Shown: one piece after another, positions 49,687-59,237 of the stretch
How the letters are laid out: each line of letters starts with the position of its first letter
Numbering within the stretch: the stretch's first letter is position 1
Assembly: GCF_009687865.1 (NCBI RefSeq)
Contig: NZ_BLAE01000013.1
Location: 1 to 64,000, forward strand
Length of the DNA stretch: 64,000 nucleotides
Direction of reading: 5' to 3'
DNA from: Acrocarpospora macrocephala
GTDB taxonomy: Bacteria; Actinomycetota; Actinomycetes; Streptosporangiales; Streptosporangiaceae
Made by a program: the position numbers and the translations under genes
Notes under the pieces: model-generated
The model's input: only the letters and a program-made list of their open reading frames with translations
Told to the model about the DNA's origin: nothing
Databases searched by the model: none

Positions 49687-51290
49687 TTGGGCGGCGGACT
49701 CGGACTCGGACTCGGCGAAGGACTCGGGCTCGGGGAAGGACTCGGGGAAGGACTGGGGGAAGGACTGGGCTCGTTGGTGGGGCAGGTCGGTGTGCACGGC
49801 CCCACCGTGAGGTTGCCTGCCAGCACGTTGTAGCCCTTGGTGGCGTTCCAGGTGCCGGAGTTGGCGAGCCGGATGGCGTACTCCGGCCGGGATCGCAGGC
49901 TTGTGGCCTGGTCGGGCAGCCACAGTGCCAGCGTGTACGTGCCGGGGGTCACGTTCGAAGGCACGGTCACGGTCTGGGTCGGCACGGCGTGCGTGCCGGG
50001 TGTCCAGGCTCGCGGGTCCAGCGCGGGCAGCGGCAAGTCGTAGCGGTGAGTGCCGTCGTCCAGCACCAGGAACGCCGACCGTCGTTTGACCGGCCCGGAC
50101 CAGCCGTCGTTGCTGAGGTTGGCTGAGAAGGTGAGCTGCCCGCCGGGCTGCACGGAGTCGGAGAAACTCGCGCTCACCAGGCGCAGCCGGTAGCCCAGCT
50201 TGCGCTCGATCCGGGTGAACGCGGTCTCGGCCGGGTCGTTGCCGGCGGCGGCCAGCTGGGTGGCCTTCCACTTGTCGGTGTTGACCGCGGCATAGTCCTC
50301 GTTGATCTCGGTGAAGTTCAGCTTGGCCATCTCCGCCTGCACGTTGACGCCCGCGGCGTCGTTGTAGCCGTCGGAGTTGCAGGTCTCACCGCCCATGATC
50401 GTGTTGTGGCCGGTGGAGGTCTGCCGGTCATACATCCACTGCTTCTTCTGCTCGATGGAGAACCAGCCCATCCACGAGTTGTTGTCGTAGGTGCCCATGT
50501 CGTTGTAGTCGGACAGGAAGCAGTCGTTGTGGAAGCCGATCCTGTCCTTCTGCGCCTGGGTGAGCGTGCACCCCTCAGGTACGACACACGAGGTCGGATC
50601 CACGATCTCCTTGATGAAGATCGGGTAGCGCATGGCCAGCGGGATCGTGTCCGGCGTGGTTTCCAGGATCTTCTTAATCACGCGGTATCGGGTCGCCGCC
50701 TGGTCCTGGTTGAACGGATCGGCGTAGTTCCCGGTGTGCCACTCGCCCCAGGCGCCGAGATAGCCGGCTTCCAGGTGCATGACGACGTCGGCGTTGGCCG
50801 TCAGCACCGCGCCGATCTGGCCGATGTGCCGGAGGATCTTGGTCTCGGTGGCGTCCGACCAGCCGTCCCAGACGTACGTGGGACGGAAGACGATCTTCAT
50901 ACCGGCGGCGCGGATCGCGTCGAGACCGGAGTCCAGGTTGTCCAGCAGCGCTTGCGGCAGGTCGTCGGCGTTCTTGAAATTGTCCAGGTGCAGGTAGCTG
51001 TGGATCAGGGTGTTGCCGTTGGTCTTGGCCCGGGCGAAGGTGCGGTCCAGCAGGTCGGGGTTGAAGCCGGGCACGCTGGCGCCGCCGTTGGCCCAGTCGT
51101 TCACGGCGGGGTCGTTGATGATCTCGTATCGGCTGTGGAAGCCGCGTTCCGGGTTGGGGATGACGGTGGCGAAGTCGGCCGTGTAAGTGCGGGTTTGCGC
51201 GTCCGCGACCCCGCCGACCGCGACGGCGAGGCTGACGAGCAGGGCGGACGCCGCGAAGGCGCTTACCCGACCTCTGAGGGATAACGACAT
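49230..51290 (-). CDS. secreted DUF4874/DUF4832 protein with C-terminal binding module
   Basis: A 686-residue exported protein. Signal ~1-31 (ends GGVADA). A barrel-like region (~40-300) starts NPERGFHSRYE and includes HSYLHLDNFKNADDLPQALL, HLEAGYLGAWGEWHTGNYAD and LAMRYPIFIKEI. A beta-sandwich (~375-500, DUF4832 C-terminal part), a Ser-Pro linker, and a 150-residue C-terminal module (LDNFDGSPVYPSAYLNDLGK to IDEIRFE) follow. The barrel type and secretion suggest a glycoside hydrolase-like enzyme, but no catalytic activity is proven for the family. Co-transcribed with the gene at 51309 (18 bp apart). Confidence 0.85.
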   Translation of the reverse strand: MSLSLRGRVSAFAASALLVSLAVAVGGVADAQTRTYTADFATVIPNPERGFHSRYEIINDPAVNDWANGGASVPGFNPDLLDRTFARAKTNGNTLIHSYLHLDNFKNADDLPQALLDNLDSGLDAIRAAGMKIVFRPTYVWDGWSDATETKILRHIGQIGAVLTANADVVMHLEAGYLGAWGEWHTGNYADPFNQDQAATRYRVIKKILETTPDTIPLAMRYPIFIKEIVDPTSCVVPEGCTLTQAQKDRIGFHNDCFLSDYNDMGTYDNNSWMGWFSIEQKKQWMYDRQTSTGHNTIMGGETCNSDGYNDAAGVNVQAEMAKLNFTEINEDYAAVNTDKWKATQLAAAGNDPAETAFTRIERKLGYRLRLVSASFSDSVQPGGQLTFSANLSNDGWSGPVKRRSAFLVLDDGTHRYDLPLPALDPRAWTPGTHAVPTQTVTVPSNVTPGTYTLALWLPDQATSLRSRPEYAIRLANSGTWNATKGYNVLAGNLTVGPCTPTCPTNEPSPSPSPSPSPSPSPSPSPSPSPSPPPNGLVLDNFDGSPVYPSAYLNDLGKWTGANCFLDGGGSGTVASGALQLRYNNCGWFGSDVGVDLTSKTYLVVRVKGASGGEQNHFNLGLGGATKLFADYTLDGGGHPAITTSYQDIKIPMAANGINRNSPSQLAMGFWFGGNSTISIDEIRFE

Positions 51291-51308
51291 GCGGATCTCC
51301 AGGAGGGG

Positions 51309-51765
51309 TTACTCGAAGCGGATCTCGTCGATGCTGATGGTGGAGTTGCCGCCGAACCAGAAGCCCATGGCGAGCTGGCTGGGACTGTTGCGGTTGATGC
51401 CGTTGGCGGCCATCGGAATCTTGATGTCCTGGTAGGAGGTCGTGATCACGGGGTGCCCACCGCCGTCCAGGGTGTACTCGGCGAACAGCTTGGTCGCGCC
51501 GCCCAAGCCGAGGTTGAAGTGGTTCTGCTCGCCACCGGAAGCGCCCTTGACCCGGACCACCAGATAGGTCTTAGAGGTCAGGTCGACACCGACATCACTG
51601 CCGAACCAGCCGCAGTTGTTGTAGCGCAACTGCAACGCCCCTGAGATGACCGTCCCGGAACCGCCGCCGTCCAGGAAACAGTTCGCGCCCGTCCATTTGC
51701 CCAGGTCATTGAGGTACGCCGACGGATAGACCGGCGAACCATCAAAGTTGTCCAACACCAGACCG
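51309..51765. repeat. 457-bp direct repeat, copy 2
   Basis: Second copy of the module-encoding repeat. The similarity ends abruptly at AGACCG, where the unrelated Ser-Pro linker and catalytic parts begin, indicating recent module exchange or gene conversion. Confidence 0.92.
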
Positions 51766-53510
51766 GCGGGCGGCGGGCTCGGACTAGGGCTTGGGCTCGG
51801 ACTCGGTGAAGGGCTCGGGGAGGGACTCGGTGACGGGCTAGGGGAAGGACTCGGTGACGGGCTCGGCGAAGGGCTGGGGTCGACGGTGCCCGAGGTGGAG
51901 ATCGAGCCCAAGTTCACCCATCCGTCGGTGCTCTGGTTGGCGTTGGCGAAGGACAGCGGGTAAGGCGCCCGGTGCTGGTCGATCACCCAGTCGGAGAGCC
52001 GGGACGCCGCCGGACGGGCGCGCAACACGGCCGGAGTGACCGCCTCAAGCGGATTCCGTACCTTCAAGACCAGGCTGTAGTTACCTGCCGGAACCCCCGA
52101 GGTGCTGAGGTTGGCACTGAAGTTCACCGGCCGCCCGAAGTCGATCCGGGTGGGGTTACCGGAAAGGTTCCAATCAGGAAAAGTCCGGATCTGCAGCGGC
52201 TGGACCGTCCGCAGGTTCCAGTCGGTGTCCCAGGTCTTCACCACCGCGCCGGAGCTGTTCTTCAACCCGACGACAACAGTCCACGGGTAGTAGAACGGGG
52301 CCACACCGTCGTTCTGCATCGTCACGCCGACCTTGAACGTGCCGCCTGCGGAGCCGTTGAAGTTGGCCTGCGGAATGTGCAGGTTGTAGCCCATCTTCCG
52401 TACCCCGGCCGCGACCTTCGGATCGGTGGCGCTGTAGCCGCCCGCCCCTGTCTGGTTGATCATCCAGCTGATGTGAGTGAGCTCGGTGGCCGCCAGCACG
52501 TCATCCACCTGCCCGCTGCCGCCCGGCCAGTTCGCGTACAGAGATCCCTGGATCTCCGGCCGCGCCTCGCCGCCGATCGACTGCGTAGTCCACCGGTTCT
52601 CCAGATTCTTGTTCAGCAGCAACTGGGTGAACGCGTCCTCCCAGCCACCCATCGACTGCGGCAGCGTCATGCTCTTCAGCTGACCGTTCCGCCACTCCCG
52701 ATACGGCCAGGAGTCGTCATGGAACCCGATCCCCGGCGAATCCGCCCCGGCCAGCGGATAGCGCACCTCCAGCTGAATGTTGTCGAAGGCCGCGTCGAAA
52801 GCGTGGATGAGCGTGCTGATCGTGGCATCGGTGGGCATCAGGTCGGGATAACCGTCCGCCAGGTCCCGGTCGTACGGCCAGGTGTGCCACTCACCCCACA
52901 GCCCGACCAGGCCTAACGACATGAAGCCGACACGCGGATCGGCGGTGCCACCAGGACCGGCGTGGTCATACCGGGCGGCGAAGGCGTTGATGAAGCTCGT
53001 GAAGGCCGCGATCACGTCGGGGTCATCGTAGTCCGGGCTGACCGTGCCCCACTGACCGTTGGTGCGCAGCGCCATCTTGCCGTTCAGGCAGGGCGGGATG
53101 CCGTTGCCGGGATGCGAGGCGGTGCCGCCGGGATACTCCACGTAGAACCGGAAAGCCAGCTGGCGACCCCACACGGCGGCCTCGTCCAGCGCCTTGTCGA
53201 ACACGCTCCAGTCGAACACCGAGCAGCTGGCCGGGTCCTTCATCACCTCGTTGAGCGCGAAGTAGCTCCACATCACGCCGCCGGGATACTTGCTGGTGTA
53301 GTTGTCGCCGGGGAACAGGTAGGGCGCGAAGCCCTTGAGCGGCTGGCCGACCGGCGCGTCCGCGTACGCATAGGTATGCGTGGTGAGGCCGGTATCCGGC
53401 CCCGGACCGGCGGGCGGCCGGGATGGTGGCCCCGCGACGGCGGTCGCGGGGGTCGCGGCGACGAGCACCGCGGTCAGCGTGAGCAGGATGGTCGAGAGTC
53501 TGCGTCTCAT
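51309..53510 (-). CDS. secreted DUF4832-family protein with the same C-terminal module
   Basis: A 733-residue exported protein from ATG 53510 (GGAGGGG upstream). Signal ~1-27. Barrel region: LKGFAPYLFPGDN, GRQLAFRFYVEYPGG, MSLGLVGLWGEWHTWPYDRD, LEVRYPLAG, GIGFHDDSWPY. Then a beta domain with FKVGVTMQNDGVAPFYYPWT, a long Ser-Pro linker, and the C-terminal module shared with the next gene. Its core is closer to the divergent protein at 53737 than to the one at 49230. The GEWHTWPYD Glu is a candidate catalytic residue. First gene of a two-gene transcript. Confidence 0.85.
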   Translation of the reverse strand: MRRRLSTILLTLTAVLVAATPATAVAGPPSRPPAGPGPDTGLTTHTYAYADAPVGQPLKGFAPYLFPGDNYTSKYPGGVMWSYFALNEVMKDPASCSVFDWSVFDKALDEAAVWGRQLAFRFYVEYPGGTASHPGNGIPPCLNGKMALRTNGQWGTVSPDYDDPDVIAAFTSFINAFAARYDHAGPGGTADPRVGFMSLGLVGLWGEWHTWPYDRDLADGYPDLMPTDATISTLIHAFDAAFDNIQLEVRYPLAGADSPGIGFHDDSWPYREWRNGQLKSMTLPQSMGGWEDAFTQLLLNKNLENRWTTQSIGGEARPEIQGSLYANWPGGSGQVDDVLAATELTHISWMINQTGAGGYSATDPKVAAGVRKMGYNLHIPQANFNGSAGGTFKVGVTMQNDGVAPFYYPWTVVVGLKNSSGAVVKTWDTDWNLRTVQPLQIRTFPDWNLSGNPTRIDFGRPVNFSANLSTSGVPAGNYSLVLKVRNPLEAVTPAVLRARPAASRLSDWVIDQHRAPYPLSFANANQSTDGWVNLGSISTSGTVDPSPSPSPSPSPSPSPSPSPSPSPSPSPSPSPSPSPPPAGLVLDNFDGSPVYPSAYLNDLGKWTGANCFLDGGGSGTVISGALQLRYNNCGWFGSDVGVDLTSKTYLVVRVKGASGGEQNHFNLGLGGATKLFAEYTLDGGGHPVITTSYQDIKIPMAANGINRNSPSQLAMGFWFGGNSTISIDEIRFE

Positions 53511-53736
53511 GAATCCCCTCCGGGAGAGAGGCACAGGCGTGGGGGCGCCCGGCGAACCACATGAGACCAGAACACTTGCCCTATCACAAGAGTTCGCCTT
53601 GCGATAAAGCAATCGTGTTACAAGGTTGCTACCGCTAACAGGACACTAATGGACAACTCTCCCTTCGATATCGCAGCGCTACATCTTGCGTTTACTTACG
53701 TTCTTCTGTTTTCATGCGCTCGACACCTCTAGGAGA

Positions 53737-55107
53737 ATGATGACCCGAGCCATCAGGGCCGCGCTCGCCGTGGCACTCGCCCTCATCGCGACGACCGCCG
53801 CCCCCGCGTCCGCCACCTCCCCGTGGACGCCACTCCCCTACCAGCAGGCGCCCGCCGACAACCCCCTCAAGGGCTTCATGCCGTACGCCGGGAGCTACCA
53901 GACCTTCCCGCACAGCATGGAATGGTTCTACCTGCCGTTACGCGACGTCATGACCGGCCCCGCCACCTTCGACTGGGCTCCCCTGGAACGCCAGCTCAAC
54001 ACGATCGCCCGGCGCGGCCACCACGCGGCGTTCCGCTTCTACCTCGACTATCCCGCCAAGCCCACCGGCATCCCGCAGTTCCTCCTCGACCAGGGCCTCG
54101 TCACGCACCCGTACCAGGACCACGGCAACAACGGCGTCAGCCTCGCCCCCGACTACGCCGACCCACGCCTGCTCGCCGCCCTCGACCACTTCATCACCGC
54201 CCTCGGCCGCCGGTACGACGGCGACACCCGGATCGGCTTCATCCAGCTCGGCCTGATCGGCTTCTGGGGCGAATGGCACACCTGGCCCTACGACGGCACC
54301 ACCCGCCCGGAGAACTGGATGGCGTCGGAGGCGACCCAGGCGGCGGTCCTGAACCGGTTCGAGAGCGCGTTCAAGCGAACCCGCTTGCTGGTCCGCTACC
54401 CGTCGGCGCTCAACAAGGACCTACACCTCGGCTACCACGACGACTCGATGGCCTTCGAGACCCTCCCGCCAACCCCTTGGCACTTCGTCCAGCGGCTGAT
54501 CGACAACGGCGTCACCGAGAAATGGCGCTCCGAGCCCATCGGCGGCGAACTCCGCCCCGAGGTCCAGCCCTGCATCTTCGACCAACCGGTGAGCTGCGCG
54601 CAGTACGAGGACTACGCCGAATCGGTGGCACGCTCGCACGCCTCCTTCCTGCTGAACCAGACCCCGTTCGAAGGCCCAGGCCTCACCGGCGACGAATGGT
54701 TCCGCGCCGTCGCCGGCGCCAGATCCCTCGGCTACGAGCTCACCGTCACCGAAGCCGCCCTGCCCACCGGCCCGGCCCGCGGCCACGCCAAGATCGGCGT
54801 ACGCATCGCCAACCGCGGCATCGCCCCCTTCTACTACGACTGGGACATCGAACTGACCGCCATCGACACCAGCGGCCGCATCGCCAAGCGCTGGCCGGTC
54901 CCATGGTCGATCACCGGCATCCAGCCCGGCGCGACCCCCACCGAACTGACCACCCAGCTCAACCTGCACGGCCTCGCCAAGGGCGACTACCAGCTCACCC
55001 TGCGCGTCGCCAACCCCCTCCCCGGCGGCAACGACCTGCGCTTCGCCAACACCGCCCAGGACGTCCACTCCGGCCTGCTCACCCTCGGCCAACTCACGGT
55101 CGGCTGA
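53737..55107 (+). CDS. secreted DUF4832-family protein without an added module
   Basis: A 457-residue exported protein, divergent from the gene at 51309. AGGAG at 53731-53735 serves ATG 53737 or 53740. Signal ~1-28 (ends APASA). Core: NPLKGFMPYAGSYQTFPHSM, AAFRFYLDYPAKPTG, LGLIGFWGEWHTWPYDG, LLVRYPSALN, LGYHDDSMAF; then IGVRIANRGIAPFYYDWDIE. It shares every core motif with the 51309 protein but has no linker or C-terminal module. Likely the soluble member of the set. Confidence 0.85.
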   Translation: MMTRAIRAALAVALALIATTAAPASATSPWTPLPYQQAPADNPLKGFMPYAGSYQTFPHSMEWFYLPLRDVMTGPATFDWAPLERQLNTIARRGHHAAFRFYLDYPAKPTGIPQFLLDQGLVTHPYQDHGNNGVSLAPDYADPRLLAALDHFITALGRRYDGDTRIGFIQLGLIGFWGEWHTWPYDGTTRPENWMASEATQAAVLNRFESAFKRTRLLVRYPSALNKDLHLGYHDDSMAFETLPPTPWHFVQRLIDNGVTEKWRSEPIGGELRPEVQPCIFDQPVSCAQYEDYAESVARSHASFLLNQTPFEGPGLTGDEWFRAVAGARSLGYELTVTEAALPTGPARGHAKIGVRIANRGIAPFYYDWDIELTAIDTSGRIAKRWPVPWSITGIQPGATPTELTTQLNLHGLAKGDYQLTLRVANPLPGGNDLRFANTAQDVHSGLLTLGQLTVG

Positions 55108-55116
55108 CCCGACACC

Positions 55117-55149
55117 CGGGCGGTGGGCCCTACCGAAGCCCACCGCCCG
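55117..55149. terminator. bidirectional hairpin terminator
   Basis: CGGGCGGTGGGC (55117-55128) and GCCCACCGCCCG (55138-55149), a 12-bp stem with 9-nt loop, between convergent genes; the stop codon of the LeuD-like gene lies in the loop. Confidence 0.78.
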
Positions 55150-55684
55150 CGCCGCTCAGGAGGAGCCCGGCTACCGCTTCGGGAAGGTATCCCGCGCGGG
55201 CGAGCATCGGAAGGACACCGCCGTTGCCGATGATGTCGAGGACGAGGTCCGGCAGCGGCGCCGTCCGTTCCTCGGCTCCAGTGGTCTGGTTGGCATAGCG
55301 GCCTGTGGTCACATCCAGGGTCGCGATGTCGCCGTCGGAGAAGAACGTGGTGGCGCGCGGGACGGTGAGTGCCGGAAGTCCCGCGTTGATGGCGTTGCGC
55401 AGGAACAGCGAGTTGAACTCCTCCGCGATGAGGGCGGCGATGCCGAGGTGCTGGAACAGGGTGGGGACCGGGCGGGAGGATCCGACGCCGAAGTTCTTGC
55501 CCGCCACCAGGATGTCCCCGGGCCGTACGAGATCGGTCCAGCCGGGGCGGACCTGGGCGAAAACGTGCTTGGCCGCCTCGGCCAGGTCGAGCTTCATCGC
55601 GTGCGCGGGATACATCGCGTCGGTGTTCAGCGCGTCTCCGAACACCCAGGCGCGTCCGGTGATCGGCTGGATGGACGGGGTCAT
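55130..55684 (-). CDS. aconitase-family hydro-lyase, small subunit (LeuD/DmdB-like)
   Basis: A 184-residue swivel-domain subunit: [40 protein letters not shown] (GxGSSR substrate loop), and [15 protein letters not shown]. It pairs with the large subunit whose gene it overlaps. By the neighbouring lyase and MmgE/PrpD, it is more likely part of a dedicated hydratase, like DmdAB (2,3-dimethylmaleate hydratase), than leucine synthesis: no leuA/leuB is nearby. Confidence 0.88.
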   Translation of the reverse strand: MTPSIQPITGRAWVFGDALNTDAMYPAHAMKLDLAEAAKHVFAQVRPGWTDLVRPGDILVAGKNFGVGSSRPVPTLFQHLGIAALIAEEFNSLFLRNAINAGLPALTVPRATTFFSDGDIATLDVTTGRYANQTTGAEERTAPLPDLVLDIIGNGGVLPMLARAGYLPEAVAGLLLSGAGGGLR

Positions 55685-56925
55685 GCGAGGCTCCGGGGGT
55701 CGGTGATGTAGCCGGTGACGGCGGATGCGGCCACAGTCGCCGGTGCGGCCATGAAGATCTCAGCCTCGGTGCTTCCCATGCGGCCGGTGAAGTTGCGGGT
55801 GCTGGAGGTCAGGCAGACCTCGCCTGGGCCGAGCACCCCCATGTGGTATCCGAAGCAGGCACCGCAGGTGGAGTTGGTGACCACGGCTCCGGCGTCGGCG
55901 AGGATCTGCAGGTAGCCGGCCTTCATCGCCTCCCGGTAGACCTGTTGGGACGCCGGAGTCACCAGCAGCCGGACTCCGGGCGCGACCGTGCGGCCGTCGA
56001 GGATCTCGGCGGCGATTCGCAGATCCTCGAGCTGGCCGTTGGCGCACGACCCGATGAAGGCCTGGTCGAGGCGGCGGTGCTCGATGTCTGATACGGGGAC
56101 GGCGTTCCCGCTCACGGTGCCCGGCCGGGCGACATAGGGTTCGAGCCCGTCGAGGTCGACGGTCCGCACGTCCAGGTAGGCGGCGTCGGGGTCGGCGTCG
56201 GCCGCCTCGAAGCCGGTGACCCCGCGCTCGGCGAGGAAGGAGCGCAGGACGTCGTCGACGCCGAAGGTGCTGAAGTCGGCGGAGATCTCGGCGCCCTGCG
56301 TCGCGATGGTGCGACGGTCGTTCATCGGGACCGAGGCGAGCCCGGGCCCGCCGTACTCCAGGTTCTGGTTGGTCGCGTCGCCCCAGGTGGCCGCGATATG
56401 AAGGAAGATGTCCTTTCCGCTGACGTATCCGGGGAGCCGGCCGGTGAGTTCGTAGCGGACTGTCGGGGAGACCTGGAACCAGGTCGATCCGGTGCACAGG
56501 ATGGCATACATCTCCACCGGCCCGAGTCCGCGCGCGCCGGTGTTGTACGCGCCGGCGGCGCAGGTGTGCGAGTCGGTGCACGCCAGGATCTCGCCCGGCC
56601 GTGCCAGCCCGTTCTCGGCGATCACCTCGTGGCAGATGCCGTGCCGGCCGACGTCGTAGAACCGCTCGATCCCGAACTCTTTCACGAAGGCTCGCGCGTG
56701 CGTTCCGCCGGTGGCGTCCTTCAGCGAGGGCGCCGGGACGGCGTGGTCCATCACGACTGCGACGCGTTCGGGGTCGGCGATCCGCACCGGCTGCACCCAG
56801 GTGGTGGCGAACTGGAGGTCGATGAGGACGCACATGTCGACGTCGACGACGACAGTGTCCCCGGCCTGGACGCGCGGGATACCCGCCTTGCGTGCCAGCA
56901 GCTTCTCGATCATGGTCATGCCCAT
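55681..56925 (-). CDS. aconitase-family hydro-lyase, large subunit (LeuC/DmdA-like)
   Basis: A 414-residue 4Fe-4S enzyme. Three cluster cysteines are seen: one in [18 protein letters not shown] near 291, and two in [14 protein letters not shown] near 353-356. [19 protein letters not shown] and [20 protein letters not shown] are family substrate/cluster loops. Stand-alone large subunit (with separate small subunit) as in IPM isomerase or DmdA. Gap of 3 bp to the lyase gene. Confidence 0.92.
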   Translation of the reverse strand: MGMTMIEKLLARKAGIPRVQAGDTVVVDVDMCVLIDLQFATTWVQPVRIADPERVAVVMDHAVPAPSLKDATGGTHARAFVKEFGIERFYDVGRHGICHEVIAENGLARPGEILACTDSHTCAAGAYNTGARGLGPVEMYAILCTGSTWFQVSPTVRYELTGRLPGYVSGKDIFLHIAATWGDATNQNLEYGGPGLASVPMNDRRTIATQGAEISADFSTFGVDDVLRSFLAERGVTGFEAADADPDAAYLDVRTVDLDGLEPYVARPGTVSGNAVPVSDIEHRRLDQAFIGSCANGQLEDLRIAAEILDGRTVAPGVRLLVTPASQQVYREAMKAGYLQILADAGAVVTNSTCGACFGYHMGVLGPGEVCLTSSTRNFTGRMGSTEAEIFMAAPATVAASAVTGYITDPRSLA

Positions 56926-56928
56926 GGG

Positions 56929-57807
56929 TCAGGCTCCTTCCCGGCTCGGGGTGCGGTAGCGCTCGCCGATGGCCGCCCACTCGCGCATCCCGACGAGGTC
57001 GAAGAATTCCGACGGCTTGGTGGGAAGGTGGTCCGCGACGTTCTCGCCCGACAGCTCGCAGAGGGCGTTGAGCATGCCGAGCGCGGCGTGGGCGAGGGCG
57101 TTGGCCGGGTGGATGGCGATCGCGTAGCCGAGCTCGCGTAGCCGGCCGACGGACTCCAGCGGAGTCAAGCCGCCGAGGACCAGGTTGACGAGCTTCGGCG
57201 CCGTGATCTCGCGCGCGATCCGTTCGAGCTCGCCGACGCCTTCGGGCGCCTCGACGAAGACGACGTCGGCGCCGGCCGCGGCGTACCCGTTGGCGCGCCT
57301 GATCGCCTCGTCGAGACCCAGGACGGCGCGCGCGTCGGTGCGCGCGATGACGAGAAGATCGGGGTCCTGCCGAGCGTCCAGCGCGGCGGCCAGCGTGCGG
57401 AGGAAGTCGTCGGCACTCACCAGCTCCTTGTCGGGCAGGTGCCCGCAGCGTTTGGGGAATGCCTGGTCCTCCAGTTGGATGGCGGCGACGCCCGCGGCCT
57501 CGTACTCGCGGACGGTGCGCACGACGTTCATCGGCGCTCCGTATCCGGTGTCAGCGTCGGCGATGACGGGCAGGTCGCCGCACGCGCGCACGATCATCCG
57601 CGCGCGTTCCACCATCTCGGTCTGCGTGACGAGCCCGACGTCCGGGAGCCCGAACCCGGACGCGGCGACGCCGGCGCCGGTGAGGTAGGCGGCGTCCTGC
57701 CTGGTACGAGCCGCGATGGAGGCCGAGATGCCATCGAAGACGCCGGGGGCGACGACGAGGTCACCGGCCTCGATCATGGTGCGCAGGCGAGCCCGCGCGG
57801 TGCTCAT
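56929..57807 (-). CDS. isocitrate lyase/PEP mutase-superfamily lyase (PrpB/dimethylmalate lyase-like)
   Basis: A 292-residue Mg-dependent enzyme. VIADADTGYGAPMNVVRTVR carries the metal-binding Asp pair (~85-100), QLEDQAFPKRCGHLPDKELV holds the K-R-C-G-H catalytic loop, and IARTDARAVLGLDEAIRRAN follows. This matches 2-methylisocitrate lyase, oxaloacetate decarboxylase-like and 2,3-dimethylmalate lyases, which cut a C-C bond to release pyruvate (or glyoxylate). ATG 57807 is preferred to an earlier TTG at 57813. Confidence 0.92.
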   Translation of the reverse strand: MSTARARLRTMIEAGDLVVAPGVFDGISASIAARTRQDAAYLTGAGVAASGFGLPDVGLVTQTEMVERARMIVRACGDLPVIADADTGYGAPMNVVRTVREYEAAGVAAIQLEDQAFPKRCGHLPDKELVSADDFLRTLAAALDARQDPDLLVIARTDARAVLGLDEAIRRANGYAAAGADVVFVEAPEGVGELERIAREITAPKLVNLVLGGLTPLESVGRLRELGYAIAIHPANALAHAALGMLNALCELSGENVADHLPTKPSEFFDLVGMREWAAIGERYRTPSREGA

Positions 57808-57809
57808 GT

Positions 57810-59237
57810 TCAATGTCCGGTCCTTCCGTTCGAGTCGAGCGCGCCGGCGACCGGGGATGCGAGCAGGTCCGCGAGAAGGCCGAGGTCGTCGAGATCCTCC
57901 AGCGCCAACACCGCGCGTTCGATCGCCCGGGCGCGGGGCTCGTCGATGACGCGCTCCATGAGCGCCCGGAACTTCGCGACGACCTCGTCGTTGGTCACCG
58001 GATCCAGCGGGCTGCCGTGCGGCGCGTCGACGGACTTCTCCAGCACCGAGCCGTCGTCGAGCGTCACGCGGAGGACGGTCCTGAACCGCCGGGTCATGGG
58101 AGCATCCGTCAGCGTCTCGTCGAGATGGACGTGGGTACGCTCCAGCAACGTCCAGACGTCGTCGGCGTCGATGCGCTCGGGGGTGAACTGCTCCGGCAGG
58201 ACGTTGCCGTCGAGCAGCGCCACCACGGTCGCGTACCCGATGTTCATCTGCGCGCCGACCGCCGTGAGCGGCCGCTCAGGCCGCCACCACCCGTGGTGGT
58301 AGACCGCGTGCCCGACGGTGAGGTCGATGCGCGCGATTGCCTCCGGGTCCAGCCCCTGGTCGAGCAGGGCCCGCGCGGCGTCGATCGCCCCGTGCAGGCC
58401 GCCCATCGCGGCATAGGACTTCACCATGATCGTCGAGGTCTCCCACCTCGTGCCAAGCTCCGCGGTGATCTGCTGCGGCCGCGGGTCGTGCCCCTCGCCG
58501 AACACGGCGAGGAATCCTCCGTACTCGCGCTCGAAGACCCGCTTGATCCCCGTGTATCCGGCGGCGGCGAGCCCGGCGGCGTAGAACCCGGCGCGTGCGG
58601 CGAAACCATGGTGCATGCGCTTGGACATCGCCTCGTACTGCGCGGCCATCAGCCCCGCCGACTGCGTGCCCGCCAGGCCCAGCGCGTCCTCCAGACCGGC
58701 GGGATCGAGGGCGCGCAACTTGCCGGCCGCCATCGCGCTGGTGTGCGTCCCGAACACCGCACCGGAGTGCCATCCGCGCGAAAGCATCTGGGCCCCGTGC
58801 AGCGCCAGGCCGACGCGGGGACCCACCTCGAACCCGACGATCGCGGCGAGCAGGGCCTGCGCGCCGCTGACTCCGTCAAGCGTCTCGGCGGTGGACATGA
58901 GCGACGGCAGTATGAGGGAGTTACTGTGCAGCGGGGCCAGCGGGTGGAAATCGTCGAGCTCGAAGCCCTGCACGAAGGTTCCGTTGAGCACCGCCGCGGC
59001 CGAAGGGCTCGTGGTCCGCCCGGTGCCGATGATCACGGCGTCACCGGCCCCCTCCAGGGCGATCACCGCGTCCGTCGCCACCCGCGACCACGGCAACTGC
59101 GCACCGATCAGCGCGCAGCCGACACCGTCGAGCAGCAGGTGCTTGGCGCGTTCACGGACAGCGGCGGGCACATCCGCGAGGGTCAGCGCGTGAACCCAGG
59201 CGGTCAGCGGCCCGGTGACCTCGACGCCGGTGCTCAC
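57810..59237 (-). CDS. MmgE/PrpD-family protein
   Basis: A 475-residue protein of the 2-methylcitrate dehydratase / cis-aconitate decarboxylase family. Family landmarks: GVGCALIGAQLPWSRVATDA, GFELDDFHPLAPLHSNSLIL (active-site DDxH-like region near 90-110), KRMHHGFAARAGFYAAGLA near 210, and KSYAAMGGLHGAIDAARAL. It could dehydrate, isomerise or decarboxylate a branched dicarboxylate. GTG 59237 overlaps the IclR stop (GTGA). Confidence 0.9.
   Translation of the reverse strand: MSTGVEVTGPLTAWVHALTLADVPAAVRERAKHLLLDGVGCALIGAQLPWSRVATDAVIALEGAGDAVIIGTGRTTSPSAAAVLNGTFVQGFELDDFHPLAPLHSNSLILPSLMSTAETLDGVSGAQALLAAIVGFEVGPRVGLALHGAQMLSRGWHSGAVFGTHTSAMAAGKLRALDPAGLEDALGLAGTQSAGLMAAQYEAMSKRMHHGFAARAGFYAAGLAAAGYTGIKRVFEREYGGFLAVFGEGHDPRPQQITAELGTRWETSTIMVKSYAAMGGLHGAIDAARALLDQGLDPEAIARIDLTVGHAVYHHGWWRPERPLTAVGAQMNIGYATVVALLDGNVLPEQFTPERIDADDVWTLLERTHVHLDETLTDAPMTRRFRTVLRVTLDDGSVLEKSVDAPHGSPLDPVTNDEVVAKFRALMERVIDEPRARAIERAVLALEDLDDLGLLADLLASPVAGALDSNGRTGH

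Noticed and set aside
55130-56925. Leucine biosynthesis leuCD
   Set aside because: No leuA or leuB nearby; the operon context with an ICL/PEPM lyase, MmgE/PrpD and IclR points to catabolism. The symbols leuC and leuD were therefore withheld.
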